Shown here: piece after piece, positions 26,683-35,246 of the stretch
How positions within the stretch are numbered: the stretch's first letter is position 1
How the letters are laid out: each line of letters opens with the position of its first letter
Assembly (NCBI GenBank): GCA_028824555.1
Contig: JAPPDJ010000143.1
Location: 18,655-82,654 of the forward strand
DNA length: 64,000 nt
Origin: Gammaproteobacteria bacterium
Lineage (GTDB): Bacteria > Pseudomonadota > Gammaproteobacteria > Pseudomonadales > Azotimanducaceae
Direction: 5' to 3'
Made by a program: the position numbers and the translations under genes
The notes under the pieces: model-generated
The model's database searches: none
Told to the model about the DNA's origin: nothing
The model's input: the letters and a program-made list of their open reading frames with translations, nothing else

Positions 26683-27465
26683 TCAGCCGCCCTGGCGGCG
26701 TACACCTTCGCCGGCGCCGCCAACCGCATTCACCGTGGGGTCGCCTCGATAGGTCACCGTGCCGCTGCCGTTGATCTGCACATCGAGGCGCTGCTCCACC
26801 CAAACCAGCGCCTGCCCTGAACCCACAATCTCGACTTTCGCAGCGCCCGTCGTCCTGAGGCCCGTGGAGCGGTGCAGGCCGGAGCCGCCAATGTCCACGT
26901 TCAGGTCTCCGGTGGTGCCGGTTGCCGTAACCCGTCCCGAACCATCGATCTGGCTGACGAGCCGCGACGCACTCACGTCATCGAGCGTAACCTGCCCAGA
27001 CCCCTCCACATCCGCCACCACGGTGGGCGCTTGCGCCGAAGCCACCCGAATCTCGCCCGAGCCGTAGACGATGAGCATCAGGCCGTCCGCGACCGGCACA
27101 TCCTGCACCGCCGCCCGACCGCTCCCGGATACGCGCAACACCTTGATTTCCGGTAGCGAAACCATGAACTCGATGGGATAGGTAGCGCGCACCCCCTCAC
27201 CCCAGTCGGTGTCCCGCCGCAGCACGAGCGTGTCGCCATCCACCTCGACGACCACGGATGGCATCACGTTGTCCTCTGCCGACACCGTCACGCCAAAAGC
27301 GCCGGGCGTGACGGAGAGTTCCCCGTCCCCCACAAGGCTGATGCTGGTGAAACCGGTGACGTCGTGCGAAACCACCGTCACCTCGCCGGAGCCACGCTCG
27401 GTGTAGCACGCCCCCAGCGAGACGACGCAAGCCGCCGCTAGAAACGCCGCGAACTGCCTGCGCAA
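26683..27465 (-). CDS. DUF2807 (GIN domain) lipoprotein
   Basis: 260 residues from TTG 27465, preceded by GGGGAGAGA; the track start 27579 would overlap an unlikely leader. Lipobox SLGAC within the first 25 residues gives a lipoprotein. The body is a right-handed beta helix made of repeated GSG turns (VSGSGRAAVQDV, VYGSGEIRVA, VEGSGQVTLDD, IDGSGRVTATG, IGGSGLH, IVGSGQALVW, INGSGTVTY), the mark of the head-GIN domain. Function unknown; such proteins sit in the periplasm or outer membrane. Nine bases upstream of queA on the same strand, so it may be the first gene of that operon. Confidence 0.85.
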   Translation of the reverse strand: MRRQFAAFLAAACVVSLGACYTERGSGEVTVVSHDVTGFTSISLVGDGELSVTPGAFGVTVSAEDNVMPSVVVEVDGDTLVLRRDTDWGEGVRATYPIEFMVSLPEIKVLRVSGSGRAAVQDVPVADGLMLIVYGSGEIRVASAQAPTVVADVEGSGQVTLDDVSASRLVSQIDGSGRVTATGTTGDLNVDIGGSGLHRSTGLRTTGAAKVEIVGSGQALVWVEQRLDVQINGSGTVTYRGDPTVNAVGGAGEGVRRQGG

Positions 27466-27528
27466 GAGCCGTCTCTCCCCGAAAGCGAAGAATCTTACTC
27501 CGGACCGCTTGCCCAACGACCGAACTCC

Positions 27529-27557
27529 TTGACTACCAGCCCCCCAACCCCACAATT
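27529..27557 (+). promoter_or_regulatory. Sigma-70-type promoter for tRNA-Leu
   Basis: TTGACT (27529-27534), 17-base spacer, ACAATT (27552-27557). The tRNA begins 22 bases after the -10 box. This is the clearest -35/-10 pair in the window. Confidence 0.6.
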
Positions 27558-27579
27558 GGCGTCGACGCCTAGAACCCAA

Positions 27580-27666
27580 GCCTGGGTGGCGAAATTGGTA
27601 GACGCGCCAGACTCAAAATCTGGTATGGGCAACCATGTGAGAGTTCGAGTCTCTCCCCAGGCACCA
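27580..27666 (+). tRNA. tRNA-Leu (anticodon CAA)
   Basis: Acceptor arm GCCTGGG pairs with CCCAGGC followed by ACCA, so the CCA end is encoded. The D-arm region GGCGAAATTGGTAGACGC is leucine-like; the anticodon stem CCAGA/TCTGG encloses CTCAAAA, giving anticodon CAA for UUG codons. A long variable arm (TATGGGCAACCATG) marks a class II tRNA. T-arm GAGAG TTCGAGT CTCTC is intact. Confidence 0.95.
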
Positions 27667-27724
27667 CAGATCGAACTGCGCGCCGCGCAATGTGAATCGG
27701 GTTTCCGACGGTCGAAAGCGAAAG

Positions 27725-28168
27725 TCAGCCCCCTGTCTCCGCTGCCTCCTCGCGCGGCAGGTCCTTCCGCGTCGAGTGCATGATGACGATGCGGCGTTCG
27801 CGGAAGCGCCACTCGCCCTTGCGCTTTTCGAGCACGTCACAGTAGATGCCGCGAAGGAAGATGGGGCTGCCGAGCTTGCGCGAGTGGCCGTCGGCGTCGT
27901 AGTAGGTTTCGGCCGTCGCGCGGCTGCCTTCGATCCGAATGGCCGGGGCATAGATGAGATGCCTGAGGTCCACAACCGGGTCTCGCATCTTCTCGATCCA
28001 TCGCTCCTGGCCCCTGCGAATGCCCTCTGCGCCATCATTGCGCGAGCGTTCGCCGAACCAGAGGGTCGCGTCGTCCCAGAAGAGGGAGACCAAGTCGTCC
28101 GCCGTGCCCGTGTCGGCCACGAAGCAGTAGCGGGCGATGAGGTTGTGGATTTCGAGGTAGTCGTCCAT
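27725..28168 (-). CDS. SnoaL-like / NTF2-fold protein
   Basis: 147 residues from ATG 28168 (MDDYLEIHNLIARYCFVADTG). The opening IHNLIARYCFVADTGTADDLVSLFWDDATLWFG and the later HLIYAPAIRIEGSRATAETYYDAD and FLRGIYCDVLEKRKGEWRFRERRIVIMH are typical of SnoaL_4/limonene-hydroxylating NTF2-like enzymes of the ring-hydroxylating dioxygenase beta-subunit type fold. The catalytic activity cannot be told. Preceded on the same strand by a VOC protein (gap 19 bases), so a two-gene transcript is likely. Confidence 0.8.
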   Translation of the reverse strand: MDDYLEIHNLIARYCFVADTGTADDLVSLFWDDATLWFGERSRNDGAEGIRRGQERWIEKMRDPVVDLRHLIYAPAIRIEGSRATAETYYDADGHSRKLGSPIFLRGIYCDVLEKRKGEWRFRERRIVIMHSTRKDLPREEAAETGG

Positions 28169-28187
28169 TGACTTGCCGTGGCGCCCG

Positions 28188-28589
28188 CTACTCCAATGGA
28201 GCGTGGAAGTAGAAGCAAAGCCCGTCCGGCGCCACCACGAAGAAGACCTGATACTTGCCGTCGTCGCGTTCGTCGACCCGCCAGTTCCCGACCGAGACCC
28301 CTTTGGCCTCCAGTTCGTCCCGCGCCTCGGCAATGCCGTCAACCAGAATGGCCGCACCATCCTGACTCGCATCGCCACCGTTGACGGCAAACCCAATCCG
28401 CGTGCCGTCTCGTTCCATGATCACCGTGGGAACGGGATCCTGCCGGCGTTCCACTTCACGCAATCCGAATTTCTCGCCATACCACTCGGCCGCACGGTCA
28501 ATGTCCTCGACCGGCAACGCCAGCACATCCTCCTGAAACGGATACGCCGCCTTGTACAGGGCACTTTGGGTCACCTTCGTCTCCACCAC
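28188..28589 (-). CDS. VOC (glyoxalase/bleomycin-resistance) family protein
   Basis: 133 residues from GTG 28589. The single VOC module shows VLALPVEDIDRAAEWYGEKFGLREVERR, VPTVIMERDGTRIGFAVNGG and the closing KYQVFFVVAPDGLCFYFHAP, which carries a metal-binding-type residue set. It probably binds a divalent metal and a small substrate as a homodimer. Co-directional with the SnoaL gene downstream. Confidence 0.8.
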   Translation of the reverse strand: MVETKVTQSALYKAAYPFQEDVLALPVEDIDRAAEWYGEKFGLREVERRQDPVPTVIMERDGTRIGFAVNGGDASQDGAAILVDGIAEARDELEAKGVSVGNWRVDERDDGKYQVFFVVAPDGLCFYFHAPLE

Positions 28590-28680
28590 CTAGGCGCTCG
28601 AACCATACCGCACGGGCCCAACAGACGATCAGGGGCGATCGCGCCGCTGGGTCGCGCCGGATCTGGGCACTCGTCCTCGT

Positions 28681-29988
28681 TCATGGCTTGATCAGACCGA
28701 TCACAAACTCCTGATGCATCCGCTCCTCAATGCGTGACGCTCGGGTCTTGCCCCAGCGAGCCGGCATCATGCGCTTGTCGCGGTCCAGCTCGCGCGTGCC
28801 AATGCCGGCAAGGTCGAGACCGGTCGCGACGCCGAGGGACGCGAGGCCCTTGTGGGTCTCAACGTCAATACCCCGCAGCCTCGAAGTGCCGACGACCACA
28901 ACGGCAGCCTTGCCAGGTTTCAGCACGCGGGTGACTTCAGCAAGCACGGAACCCATTTCCGAGAAGTAGCGCCGCAACACCTGCGCCTTGCGCTCGTCCA
29001 CGACGGCAAGTCTCTCGAGTGACCGTTCGCACTGCCTAGGCAACTGCGCGGTAGAGGCAGCGTCAATCGGCCGGCTGACGGCATCGTGACCCAGATAATG
29101 CTTGCGGATCTTCGTGAGTTCGCCGATGGGCCAGCCAAGCCACACGAGCGAGAATTTGTGGGCGCGCATGTAGTCGATGGCGTTGTTGGCGTAGGGCGGG
29201 CTGGTCACCACCAGGTCCACGCTCGCATCGGGAAGACCTGTCGCCTCGGCCGGGGCATCGCGTACTTCATGGCGGCCCGTTGGTGTCACATCGAATCGCT
29301 GGTTGTTCCGCAGCCGCCTCTCGAACTCCGCAAAGGCGGATCGAGGCGGCTTGTCACACACTCGGTGGGGGCGGGTGTGGGCGAGGTCGCGGGCCAACGA
29401 AACGCCGCCCGACTTGGCGATGATTGTCGAGGAGAAAACGACCTGCAAGTAGCGCCGAGCAACGTCGTCTGCCAGCGCTTCCACCTCCACCAGAAGCGCC
29501 AGCAACTCTCGCTGCACCGATTCCGAGAACCAGTAGTTCAGGAACTCTCGCGTCTTCGCGTCGAAGCGGCAGTCGCGCTCTGCCGCCAGCGCGCCGCTGT
29601 CAACGGCATGCCGCACCTTGGCTCGTTCGAGAATCTCCATGCCCACCGCCATTGCGAGGTCGGCGGGCAGGGGCGCCAGCTTTGCCCCAGCGATCAGCCG
29701 AGCCAATGGGTCGATGTCGCAGCCGATGGCATTGCGGCCGAGTCTTGCCGCTTCCACCAGCGTCGTTCCGGAACCCAACATTGGATCGAGCACGGTGTCG
29801 CCGCCATCGGTGAGCTCCTCGATGAAAAGCCCCGGCAACTGCGGCGGGAACTTGGCGGGGAACGGGTGCCAGCCGTGCGATCCCTGATTGGTGTTTGTGC
29901 CGTGGAAGCCGAGGTCTGCGTCAAGCAGCATCCTGAGCTTGCCCCGACTCGACGGCGGGATGTCCATCGTCGCTTGGACCGTGCTCAT
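28681..29988 (-). CDS. DNA methyltransferase (amino-group type, TSPPY motif), orphan
   Basis: 435 residues. An N-terminal SAM-binding region VLDPMLGSGTTLVEAARLGRNAIGCDIDPLA near residue 65 precedes the catalytic TSPPYANNAIDYMRAH near residue 265, and VLKPGKAAVVVVGTSRLRG follows. HPFPAKFPPQLPGLFIEEL before the SAM loop is typical of COG0863/COG1041-like DNA modification enzymes. It should methylate N4-cytosine or N6-adenine. No restriction endonuclease or specificity gene is beside it, so it may be a solitary regulator or repair marker. The ATG overlaps the msrQ stop by 4 bases, an odd companion for a methionine sulfoxide repair operon. Confidence 0.82.
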   Translation of the reverse strand: MSTVQATMDIPPSSRGKLRMLLDADLGFHGTNTNQGSHGWHPFPAKFPPQLPGLFIEELTDGGDTVLDPMLGSGTTLVEAARLGRNAIGCDIDPLARLIAGAKLAPLPADLAMAVGMEILERAKVRHAVDSGALAAERDCRFDAKTREFLNYWFSESVQRELLALLVEVEALADDVARRYLQVVFSSTIIAKSGGVSLARDLAHTRPHRVCDKPPRSAFAEFERRLRNNQRFDVTPTGRHEVRDAPAEATGLPDASVDLVVTSPPYANNAIDYMRAHKFSLVWLGWPIGELTKIRKHYLGHDAVSRPIDAASTAQLPRQCERSLERLAVVDERKAQVLRRYFSEMGSVLAEVTRVLKPGKAAVVVVGTSRLRGIDVETHKGLASLGVATGLDLAGIGTRELDRDKRMMPARWGKTRASRIEERMHQEFVIGLIKP

Positions 29989-30617
29989 GCCCCGCTCGCC
30001 CTAGCGGCGGCGGGACGCCGGCGCGAGCGCCGCACGGCATCCACTATGCGCTCGCCGAACAACACCGCGAGCAGCGTGCCGTAGATCACGGCGTCGAGAT
30101 AGCTCACTTTGGAAAGCCACAGCAGGTGGATCCATGCGGCGAGGGCGGCTGGATACACGAGACGGTGGAGTTGGCGCCAGCGGCGGCCCAGGCGGCGTTG
30201 CCAGCCGCGGGTGGAGGTGATGGCGAGAGGGATCAACATCAGCACGGCAGCGAGGCCCATCGTGATGTAGGGGCGCTTGATGAAGTCTCCGAGGATCGTG
30301 TCGAGGTGGAAGCCGGCCAAGAGGCCAAGGTATGCGGTGAAGTGCAGCACGACATAGGCAAAGGCCCAAAGCCCGGCCATGCGGCGGAACTGGATCAGGC
30401 GCGGCTTGCGAGCAACGCGGGCGACGCTGGAGATGAGCAGGGTCACAAGGAGGGTTCTGAGACCCCACGTTCCGAGCTCGTGTACCACTGCCTCGCCGGG
30501 CTCGGCGCCAAGGGCGCTGCCCGGGGCGGCGACCTCGCGGGCGATGTTGCTTGCCAGCCACGCGAGCGGCAGCGCGAGCAACGCAAAGACTGTGACTTTC
30601 GCTAAGAAGCGCGGCAA
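29985..30617 (-). CDS. msrQ: MsrQ, haem-binding membrane subunit of the MsrPQ system
   Basis: 210 residues from TTG 30617 (no ATG is available before the first helix). Five to six membrane helices; RRMAGLWAFAYVVLHFTAYLGLL and RRLGRRWRQLHRLVYPAALAAWIHLLWL hold the haem-ligand histidines of the ferric-reductase-like fold. It passes electrons from the quinone pool to periplasmic MsrP, which repairs oxidised methionines. The 45-base gap after msrP and the shared strand support a joint operon. Confidence 0.92.
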   Translation of the reverse strand: MPRFLAKVTVFALLALPLAWLASNIAREVAAPGSALGAEPGEAVVHELGTWGLRTLLVTLLISSVARVARKPRLIQFRRMAGLWAFAYVVLHFTAYLGLLAGFHLDTILGDFIKRPYITMGLAAVLMLIPLAITSTRGWQRRLGRRWRQLHRLVYPAALAAWIHLLWLSKVSYLDAVIYGTLLAVLFGERIVDAVRRSRRRPAAARASGA

Positions 30618-30662
30618 GGGCCTGCGTCCGATGGGTTCGTGCTGGTGAGAGCGCGCTGCTTT

Positions 30663-31622
30663 TCAATAAAGCAAGCGCAGGTCCATCCCGGAGTACAGGC
30701 TCGCGACCTCGTCGTAGCCGTTGAACATGCGCGTGTCGATGCGGTTGGGGGAGAACAGCGAACTCGGCAGGCGGCGCTCCGTCGCCTGGCTCCAGCGGGG
30801 GTGGTCCACCATGGGGTTGACGTTGGCATAGAAGCCGTATTCGTGCGGCGCGGAGACGTTCCACGTCGTTCTCGGTTCGCGCTCGGTCAGGCGGATGGAG
30901 ACGATGGATTTGATGCTCTTGAAGCCGTATTTCCACGGCACAACGATGCGCAAGGGGGCACCGTTCTGGTTCGGCAGCAGCTTGCCGTACATGCCGACGG
31001 CGAAGATGGCAAGGGGATGGTAGGCCTCGTCGAGTCTGAGGCCCTCGACGTAGGGGAAGTCGATGCTGGTGAAGAAGCCGCGCTGGCCGCGCATCTCGTC
31101 GGGGCGATAGAGGGTCTGGAACTCGACGTACTTGGCGTTGGCGGTGGGCTCGAAGCGCTCGATCAGCTTCTTCATCGGGAAGCCGATCCACGGAATGACC
31201 ATCGACCAGGCCTCGACGCAGCGCAACCGATAGATGCGCTCCTCAAGGTCGATGCCGGCGAGGAGATCCTCGATGCCGACCTTGCCGGGCCTCGCCACCT
31301 CTCCGGAAACCTCGACGGTCCAAGGGTCGATGCTCATCTCGTGGGCGTGGCTGACGGGGTCGTCCTTGTCCGTGCCGAACTCGTAGAAGTTGTTGTATTC
31401 GGTGGCGAGGCGCTCGGGCGTTGTCTCCTCGCCTATGGCGGCCGCCGGAGCGAGCTCCCGCCCTTCGAGCCAGGAGCTCGGCAGCGCCAACGCAGAGCCC
31501 GCGGCAATGCCGGCACCGCCGGCAAGCGCTTGCGCCATGAACCGGCGACGCGAGCGATACACGGTTTCCGGCGTGATTTCGGAAGGACGCACGTCTCGGG
31601 GCGCCGGCGCCTTAATCAACAT
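30663..31622 (-). CDS. msrP: MsrP, periplasmic methionine sulfoxide reductase catalytic subunit
   Basis: 319 residues from ATG 31622. Tat signal [14 protein letters not shown] (twin Arg at 25-26) for export of the folded molybdoprotein. The molybdopterin-binding fold shows [23 protein letters not shown], and [17 protein letters not shown], where the Cys ligates molybdenum; [25 protein letters not shown] closes the domain. It reduces protein-bound methionine sulfoxide in the periplasm. Its start lies inside the end of pssA (11-base overlap), so expression is coupled to phospholipid synthesis. Full length. Confidence 0.95.
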   Translation of the reverse strand: MLIKAPAPRDVRPSEITPETVYRSRRRFMAQALAGGAGIAAGSALALPSSWLEGRELAPAAAIGEETTPERLATEYNNFYEFGTDKDDPVSHAHEMSIDPWTVEVSGEVARPGKVGIEDLLAGIDLEERIYRLRCVEAWSMVIPWIGFPMKKLIERFEPTANAKYVEFQTLYRPDEMRGQRGFFTSIDFPYVEGLRLDEAYHPLAIFAVGMYGKLLPNQNGAPLRIVVPWKYGFKSIKSIVSIRLTEREPRTTWNVSAPHEYGFYANVNPMVDHPRWSQATERRLPSSLFSPNRIDTRMFNGYDEVASLYSGMDLRLLY

Positions 31623-32505
31623 TCCTTGTCTCCTCCGTTGCCTGGGCCCGGTCCGACTCGTCCGGTTCCTCCGTCTCGGCCAGTGTTTCGAGCCCTCGAC
31701 TGCGGCGCCACAGATGCACCGCGGGGCCCGAAAGCGCATATCCGGTGAAGCACAGCAGCAGCATCGACGGTGGATCGATGAGCAGCAGGCCAAAGACGAG
31801 CACCACCGCCACCAGCGTCACGAACGGCACGCGTCCCTTCACGTGCAGGTGCTTGGGCGAATAGTAGGTGAAGCCTGACACCATCAGAAGGCCTGCGCCG
31901 GCGACGATGGCCGCCATCGCGAGGGCGGCAAACAACGTCGCCGGGCCATCCAGCGCCTGGCTCCACAGCCAAACCGTGCTGGCGACGATGGCGGCCGCGG
32001 CGGGGCTCGCGAGCCCCGTGAAGGAATAGTTGTCGCCGCTCGTGTTGAACCGGGCCAGCCGCAGCGCGGCGCAAGCCATGTAGATGAACGTGACGACCCA
32101 ACCCACCTGACCAAGCTGCGACAGTGCCCAGGAGAACGCCACCAAGGCCGGCGCCACCCCGAAGGCAACCATGTCCGAGAGGCTGTCGTATTGCGCGCCG
32201 AACTCGCTCTCGGAGCCGGTCCAGCGTGCGACTCGGCCATCCAGGACATCGAGGCACAAGGCGCCGAACACGGCCAGTGCCGCCGCCACAAAGTGGCCGT
32301 TCATGGCGGCGACGATGGCGTAGAAGCCGAAGAACAGGGCACCGGTGGTGATTAGATTGGGCAGGAGATAGACGCCGCGCCGACGCGGGCCGTCGCGTTC
32401 GCTTTCGCCGTGCCCGGCGCGAAGCTGCGTCCACCGATGGCGCATCCGACCTCGCCCGGAGGACGTTTGCCACCGGCTTCGCCGCCTTTCGTTCTGCATG
32501 GTCAT
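31612..32505 (-). CDS. pssA: CDP-diacylglycerol-serine O-phosphatidyltransferase
   Basis: 297 residues. The CDP-alcohol phosphotransferase motif [23 protein letters not shown] begins at Asp89 (DG-AR-G-D-D pattern complete). About eight hydrophobic helices begin with [22 protein letters not shown], as in the type II PssA of many bacteria. It makes phosphatidylserine, the precursor of phosphatidylethanolamine, in the inner membrane. The N-terminal 40 residues are basic and may be partly untranslated. The first gene of the pssA-msrP-msrQ-methyltransferase run. Confidence 0.93.
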   Translation of the reverse strand: MTMQNERRRSRWQTSSGRGRMRHRWTQLRAGHGESERDGPRRRGVYLLPNLITTGALFFGFYAIVAAMNGHFVAAALAVFGALCLDVLDGRVARWTGSESEFGAQYDSLSDMVAFGVAPALVAFSWALSQLGQVGWVVTFIYMACAALRLARFNTSGDNYSFTGLASPAAAAIVASTVWLWSQALDGPATLFAALAMAAIVAGAGLLMVSGFTYYSPKHLHVKGRVPFVTLVAVVLVFGLLLIDPPSMLLLCFTGYALSGPAVHLWRRSRGLETLAETEEPDESDRAQATEETRNVD

Positions 32506-32727
32506 CGACGCACCTGCACTCCAGTCAGTGCCTCGCCTTCATTCATCGAAGTTTGCGCCCAAAGCGGCTTGGGCGGAAGCGTTTTTCGACGCGAGGGAGC
32601 CTTCGTCAAGGGTGAGCCGGCCGTCCCCATCTGCCCATGAATAGCTGCCACGGCACGGCAAGATGGCAGCGCAAGGCTCGCCGTGTTGGAATAGGCAGCT
32701 TCAACAAGCGCCCCAGAGGGATTCGCG

Positions 32728-34179
32728 ATGACCATGCGGGAGGCCGAGACGGCGCTTCGCGCCTGCTTGCCGCGCAACGGCCTGGTCACCGATGCTGCGG
32801 CAGTGCGACCATTCGAGACCGATGGTCTCACTGCCATCCGGCAGAAGCCTTGGGCCGTGGCGCTGCCCGACAACGTCGGTCAAGTGCGCGCCGTGCTGGC
32901 GGCCTGTCGCGAGCACGACGTTCCGGTCGTCACCCGAGGCGCCGGCACCGGGCTCTCCGGCGGCGCCCGGCCGCTGGCAGAGGGATTGCTCCTCGTGCTC
33001 TCGAAGCTGCGCTCCATTCGGGAGATCGACCTCGAGGCGTGCACAGCCACCGTGGAGCCCGGCGTCACCAACCTCTCCATCAGCCAAGCGGTGGCGCGGC
33101 ATGGCCTTTTCTACGCTCCGGACCCGTCGTCGCAGATTGCCTGCAGCATCGGCGGCAACGTGGCCGAGAACTCCGGTGGCGTGCATTGCCTGAAGTACGG
33201 GCTGACAGTCCACAACGTCCTCGGCGTCCGCGTGCAGACCTACGAGGGCGACGAACTCGTGCTCGGCGGCAAGGCGCTCGACGCACCTGGCTACGACCTG
33301 CTTGCGGCAATGGTGGGTTCGGAGGGCATGCTGGGTGTGGTGACGGAGGTTACGGTCAAGCTGCTTCCGTTGCCGCGCGCCAAGCGGGTATTGCTGGCGG
33401 CGTTCGACGATGTGGAGACCGCCGGCGACGCGGTGGGCGCGATCATCGCCGCGGGCATCCTGCCGGCGGGGCTGGAGATGATGGATCGGCTCGCCATCAA
33501 CGCCGCCGAGGATTTCGTCGAGGCCGGCTATCCCCGCGACGCCGCTGCCATCCTGCTGTGCGAAGTGGACGGCACGGAGCAGGAGGTAGAGACCGATGTC
33601 GCGCGCGTGCGCGGCGTGCTTGAGGCTCGTGGCGCCAGCGTGATGCTCGCGGAGACCGAGGAGGAGCAGGCCAAGCTCTGGCAAGGCCGCAAGGCCGCGT
33701 TCCCTGCCGCTGGCCGGCTGGCGCCGGACTACTACTGCATGGATGGCACCATCCCCCGGAGCGAACTCGGGGGCGTTTTGCGTCGCATTGGCGAGATGTC
33801 CGACGCCTGCGGCCTTGCCGTGGCCAACGTCTTCCATGCCGGCGACGGCAACCTGCATCCCCTGATCCTCTACGATGCCAGCGTGCCGGGGCAGCTCGAA
33901 CAGGCGGAGAAGCTGGGCGGGCAGATTCTGTCGCTTTGCGTGCAAGTGGGTGGCACCGTCACCGGCGAGCACGGCGTCGGCGTTGAGAAACTCGACACCA
34001 TGTGCGAGCAATTCGGCGCGCCTGAGCTGGCCCAGTTCCATCGTCTCAAGGAGGCGTTCGATCCCGCTGGCCTCATGAATCCGGGCAAGGCCATTCCAAC
34101 GCTGGCGCGGTGTTCCGAGCTTGGTGGGATGCACGTTCACGGTGGCGCGCTGCCCTTTCCAGAACTCGATCGCCTTTAG
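32728..34179 (+). CDS. glcD: Glycolate oxidase subunit GlcD (FAD-linked oxidase)
   Basis: 483 residues. FAD-binding PCMH segments: AVALPDNVGQVRAVLAACREHDVPVVTRGAGTGLSGGA, PDPSSQIACSIGGNVAENSGG near residue 130, and DLLAAMVGSEGMLGVVTEVTVKLLPLP. The C-terminal FAD-oxidase domain has NVFHAGDGNLHPLILYD and GGTVTGEHGVGVEK. With GlcE and GlcF it oxidises glycolate (or D-lactate-like 2-hydroxy acids) and gives electrons to the quinone pool. First gene of a compact glcDEF operon; the gap to glcE is 20 bases. Confidence 0.93.
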   Translation: MTMREAETALRACLPRNGLVTDAAAVRPFETDGLTAIRQKPWAVALPDNVGQVRAVLAACREHDVPVVTRGAGTGLSGGARPLAEGLLLVLSKLRSIREIDLEACTATVEPGVTNLSISQAVARHGLFYAPDPSSQIACSIGGNVAENSGGVHCLKYGLTVHNVLGVRVQTYEGDELVLGGKALDAPGYDLLAAMVGSEGMLGVVTEVTVKLLPLPRAKRVLLAAFDDVETAGDAVGAIIAAGILPAGLEMMDRLAINAAEDFVEAGYPRDAAAILLCEVDGTEQEVETDVARVRGVLEARGASVMLAETEEEQAKLWQGRKAAFPAAGRLAPDYYCMDGTIPRSELGGVLRRIGEMSDACGLAVANVFHAGDGNLHPLILYDASVPGQLEQAEKLGGQILSLCVQVGGTVTGEHGVGVEKLDTMCEQFGAPELAQFHRLKEAFDPAGLMNPGKAIPTLARCSELGGMHVHGGALPFPELDRL

Positions 34180-34199
34180 TGCCTCAGAGGGCAACAGGA

Positions 34200-35246
34200 G
34201 TGGCCATTTCCCCGAGCGGCGAAGACCGGGACGACGCCGAAGCGATAGTCGCCACCGTCGCGGCCTCGTACGCCGACGGTGCCACCCTCGCCATCAGCGG
34301 CCACGGCAGCAAGCGATTTCTCGGCGAAGCGCAGGCGAAGGCGATGTTGTCCGTCGCCGGCCACACCGGTGTCATAGCCCACCGCCCCAACGAACTGGTG
34401 CTCACCGCGCGCGCTGGCACGCCGCTCGCGCACATTGAACGGCTCCTCGACTCGCACCGTCAGATGCTCCCCTTCGACCCACCCCGATTCGGCGGCCAAG
34501 GCACGTTCGGCGGCGCCATCGCCACGGGCCTGGCGGGACCGGCACGTCCCTGGCGCGGCGGCGTGCGCGATTCGGTGCTCGGTGTTGAGATCGTCAACGG
34601 CCTGGGCGAGCGTCTGGTGTTCGGCGGCTCCGTCATCAAGAACGTGGCGGGTTACGACGTCTCACGCCTCGTTGCCGGTGCATTCGGAACCCTCGGCGTG
34701 ATCCTCTCCGCCAGCGTGCGCCTGCTGCCCAAACCGGAAGCGGAGCAAACGCTCGTCAGAGAGTGCGACGCCGCTCGCGCCGGCCGTTGGCTCCGCGCCT
34801 GGGCGCGCTGGCCCCTGCCCATCACCGCCACCTGCTTCGAAAGTGGCCTGCTGCGCGTGCGGGTGTCGGGAGCGCGCACGGCCATCGCCGACGCGGCAAC
34901 CGAACTCGGCATGCCCATGCGCGATCCGGACTCCACCTTCTGGGAGCGAGTGCGCGACCATGACCATCCCTGGTTTGACGGCGATGGTCCGCTGACGCGC
35001 ATCGCCATCCCGCGCGGCACGCCCTTCGAGCGCGACGATGCCTTGATCGAGTGGGGCGGCAGTCAGGCGTGGCTGCGGGACGACGATGTCAAGGCTCCCC
35101 CGGGGGGGCACGTCCGGAGCTATCGACCGGCAGTGGCAACCGCGGTAACGAATGCCGCCCTCGCTCGCTACATGCAGCGCATCAAAGACGCCTTCGACCC
35201 CAAGGGCATCCTCAACCCCGGCCTAGTGCCGCTGGACGCTGCGTGA
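34200..35246 (+). CDS. glcE: Glycolate oxidase subunit GlcE
   Basis: 348 residues from GTG 34200 (VAISPSGEDRDDAEAIV), preceded by AGAGGGCAACAGGA; the track start 34110 lies inside glcD. It is a shorter FAD-binding paralogue of GlcD: LTARAGTPLAHIERLL, FDPPRFGGQGTFGGAIATGLAGPARPWRGGVRDSVLGVEIVNG and VIKNVAGYDVSRLVAGAFGTLGVI. The end FDPKGILNPG is shared with GlcD. Stop overlaps the GTG of glcF by 3 bases. Partner subunit in the glycolate oxidase complex. Confidence 0.93.
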   Translation: MAISPSGEDRDDAEAIVATVAASYADGATLAISGHGSKRFLGEAQAKAMLSVAGHTGVIAHRPNELVLTARAGTPLAHIERLLDSHRQMLPFDPPRFGGQGTFGGAIATGLAGPARPWRGGVRDSVLGVEIVNGLGERLVFGGSVIKNVAGYDVSRLVAGAFGTLGVILSASVRLLPKPEAEQTLVRECDAARAGRWLRAWARWPLPITATCFESGLLRVRVSGARTAIADAATELGMPMRDPDSTFWERVRDHDHPWFDGDGPLTRIAIPRGTPFERDDALIEWGGSQAWLRDDDVKAPPGGHVRSYRPAVATAVTNAALARYMQRIKDAFDPKGILNPGLVPLDAA

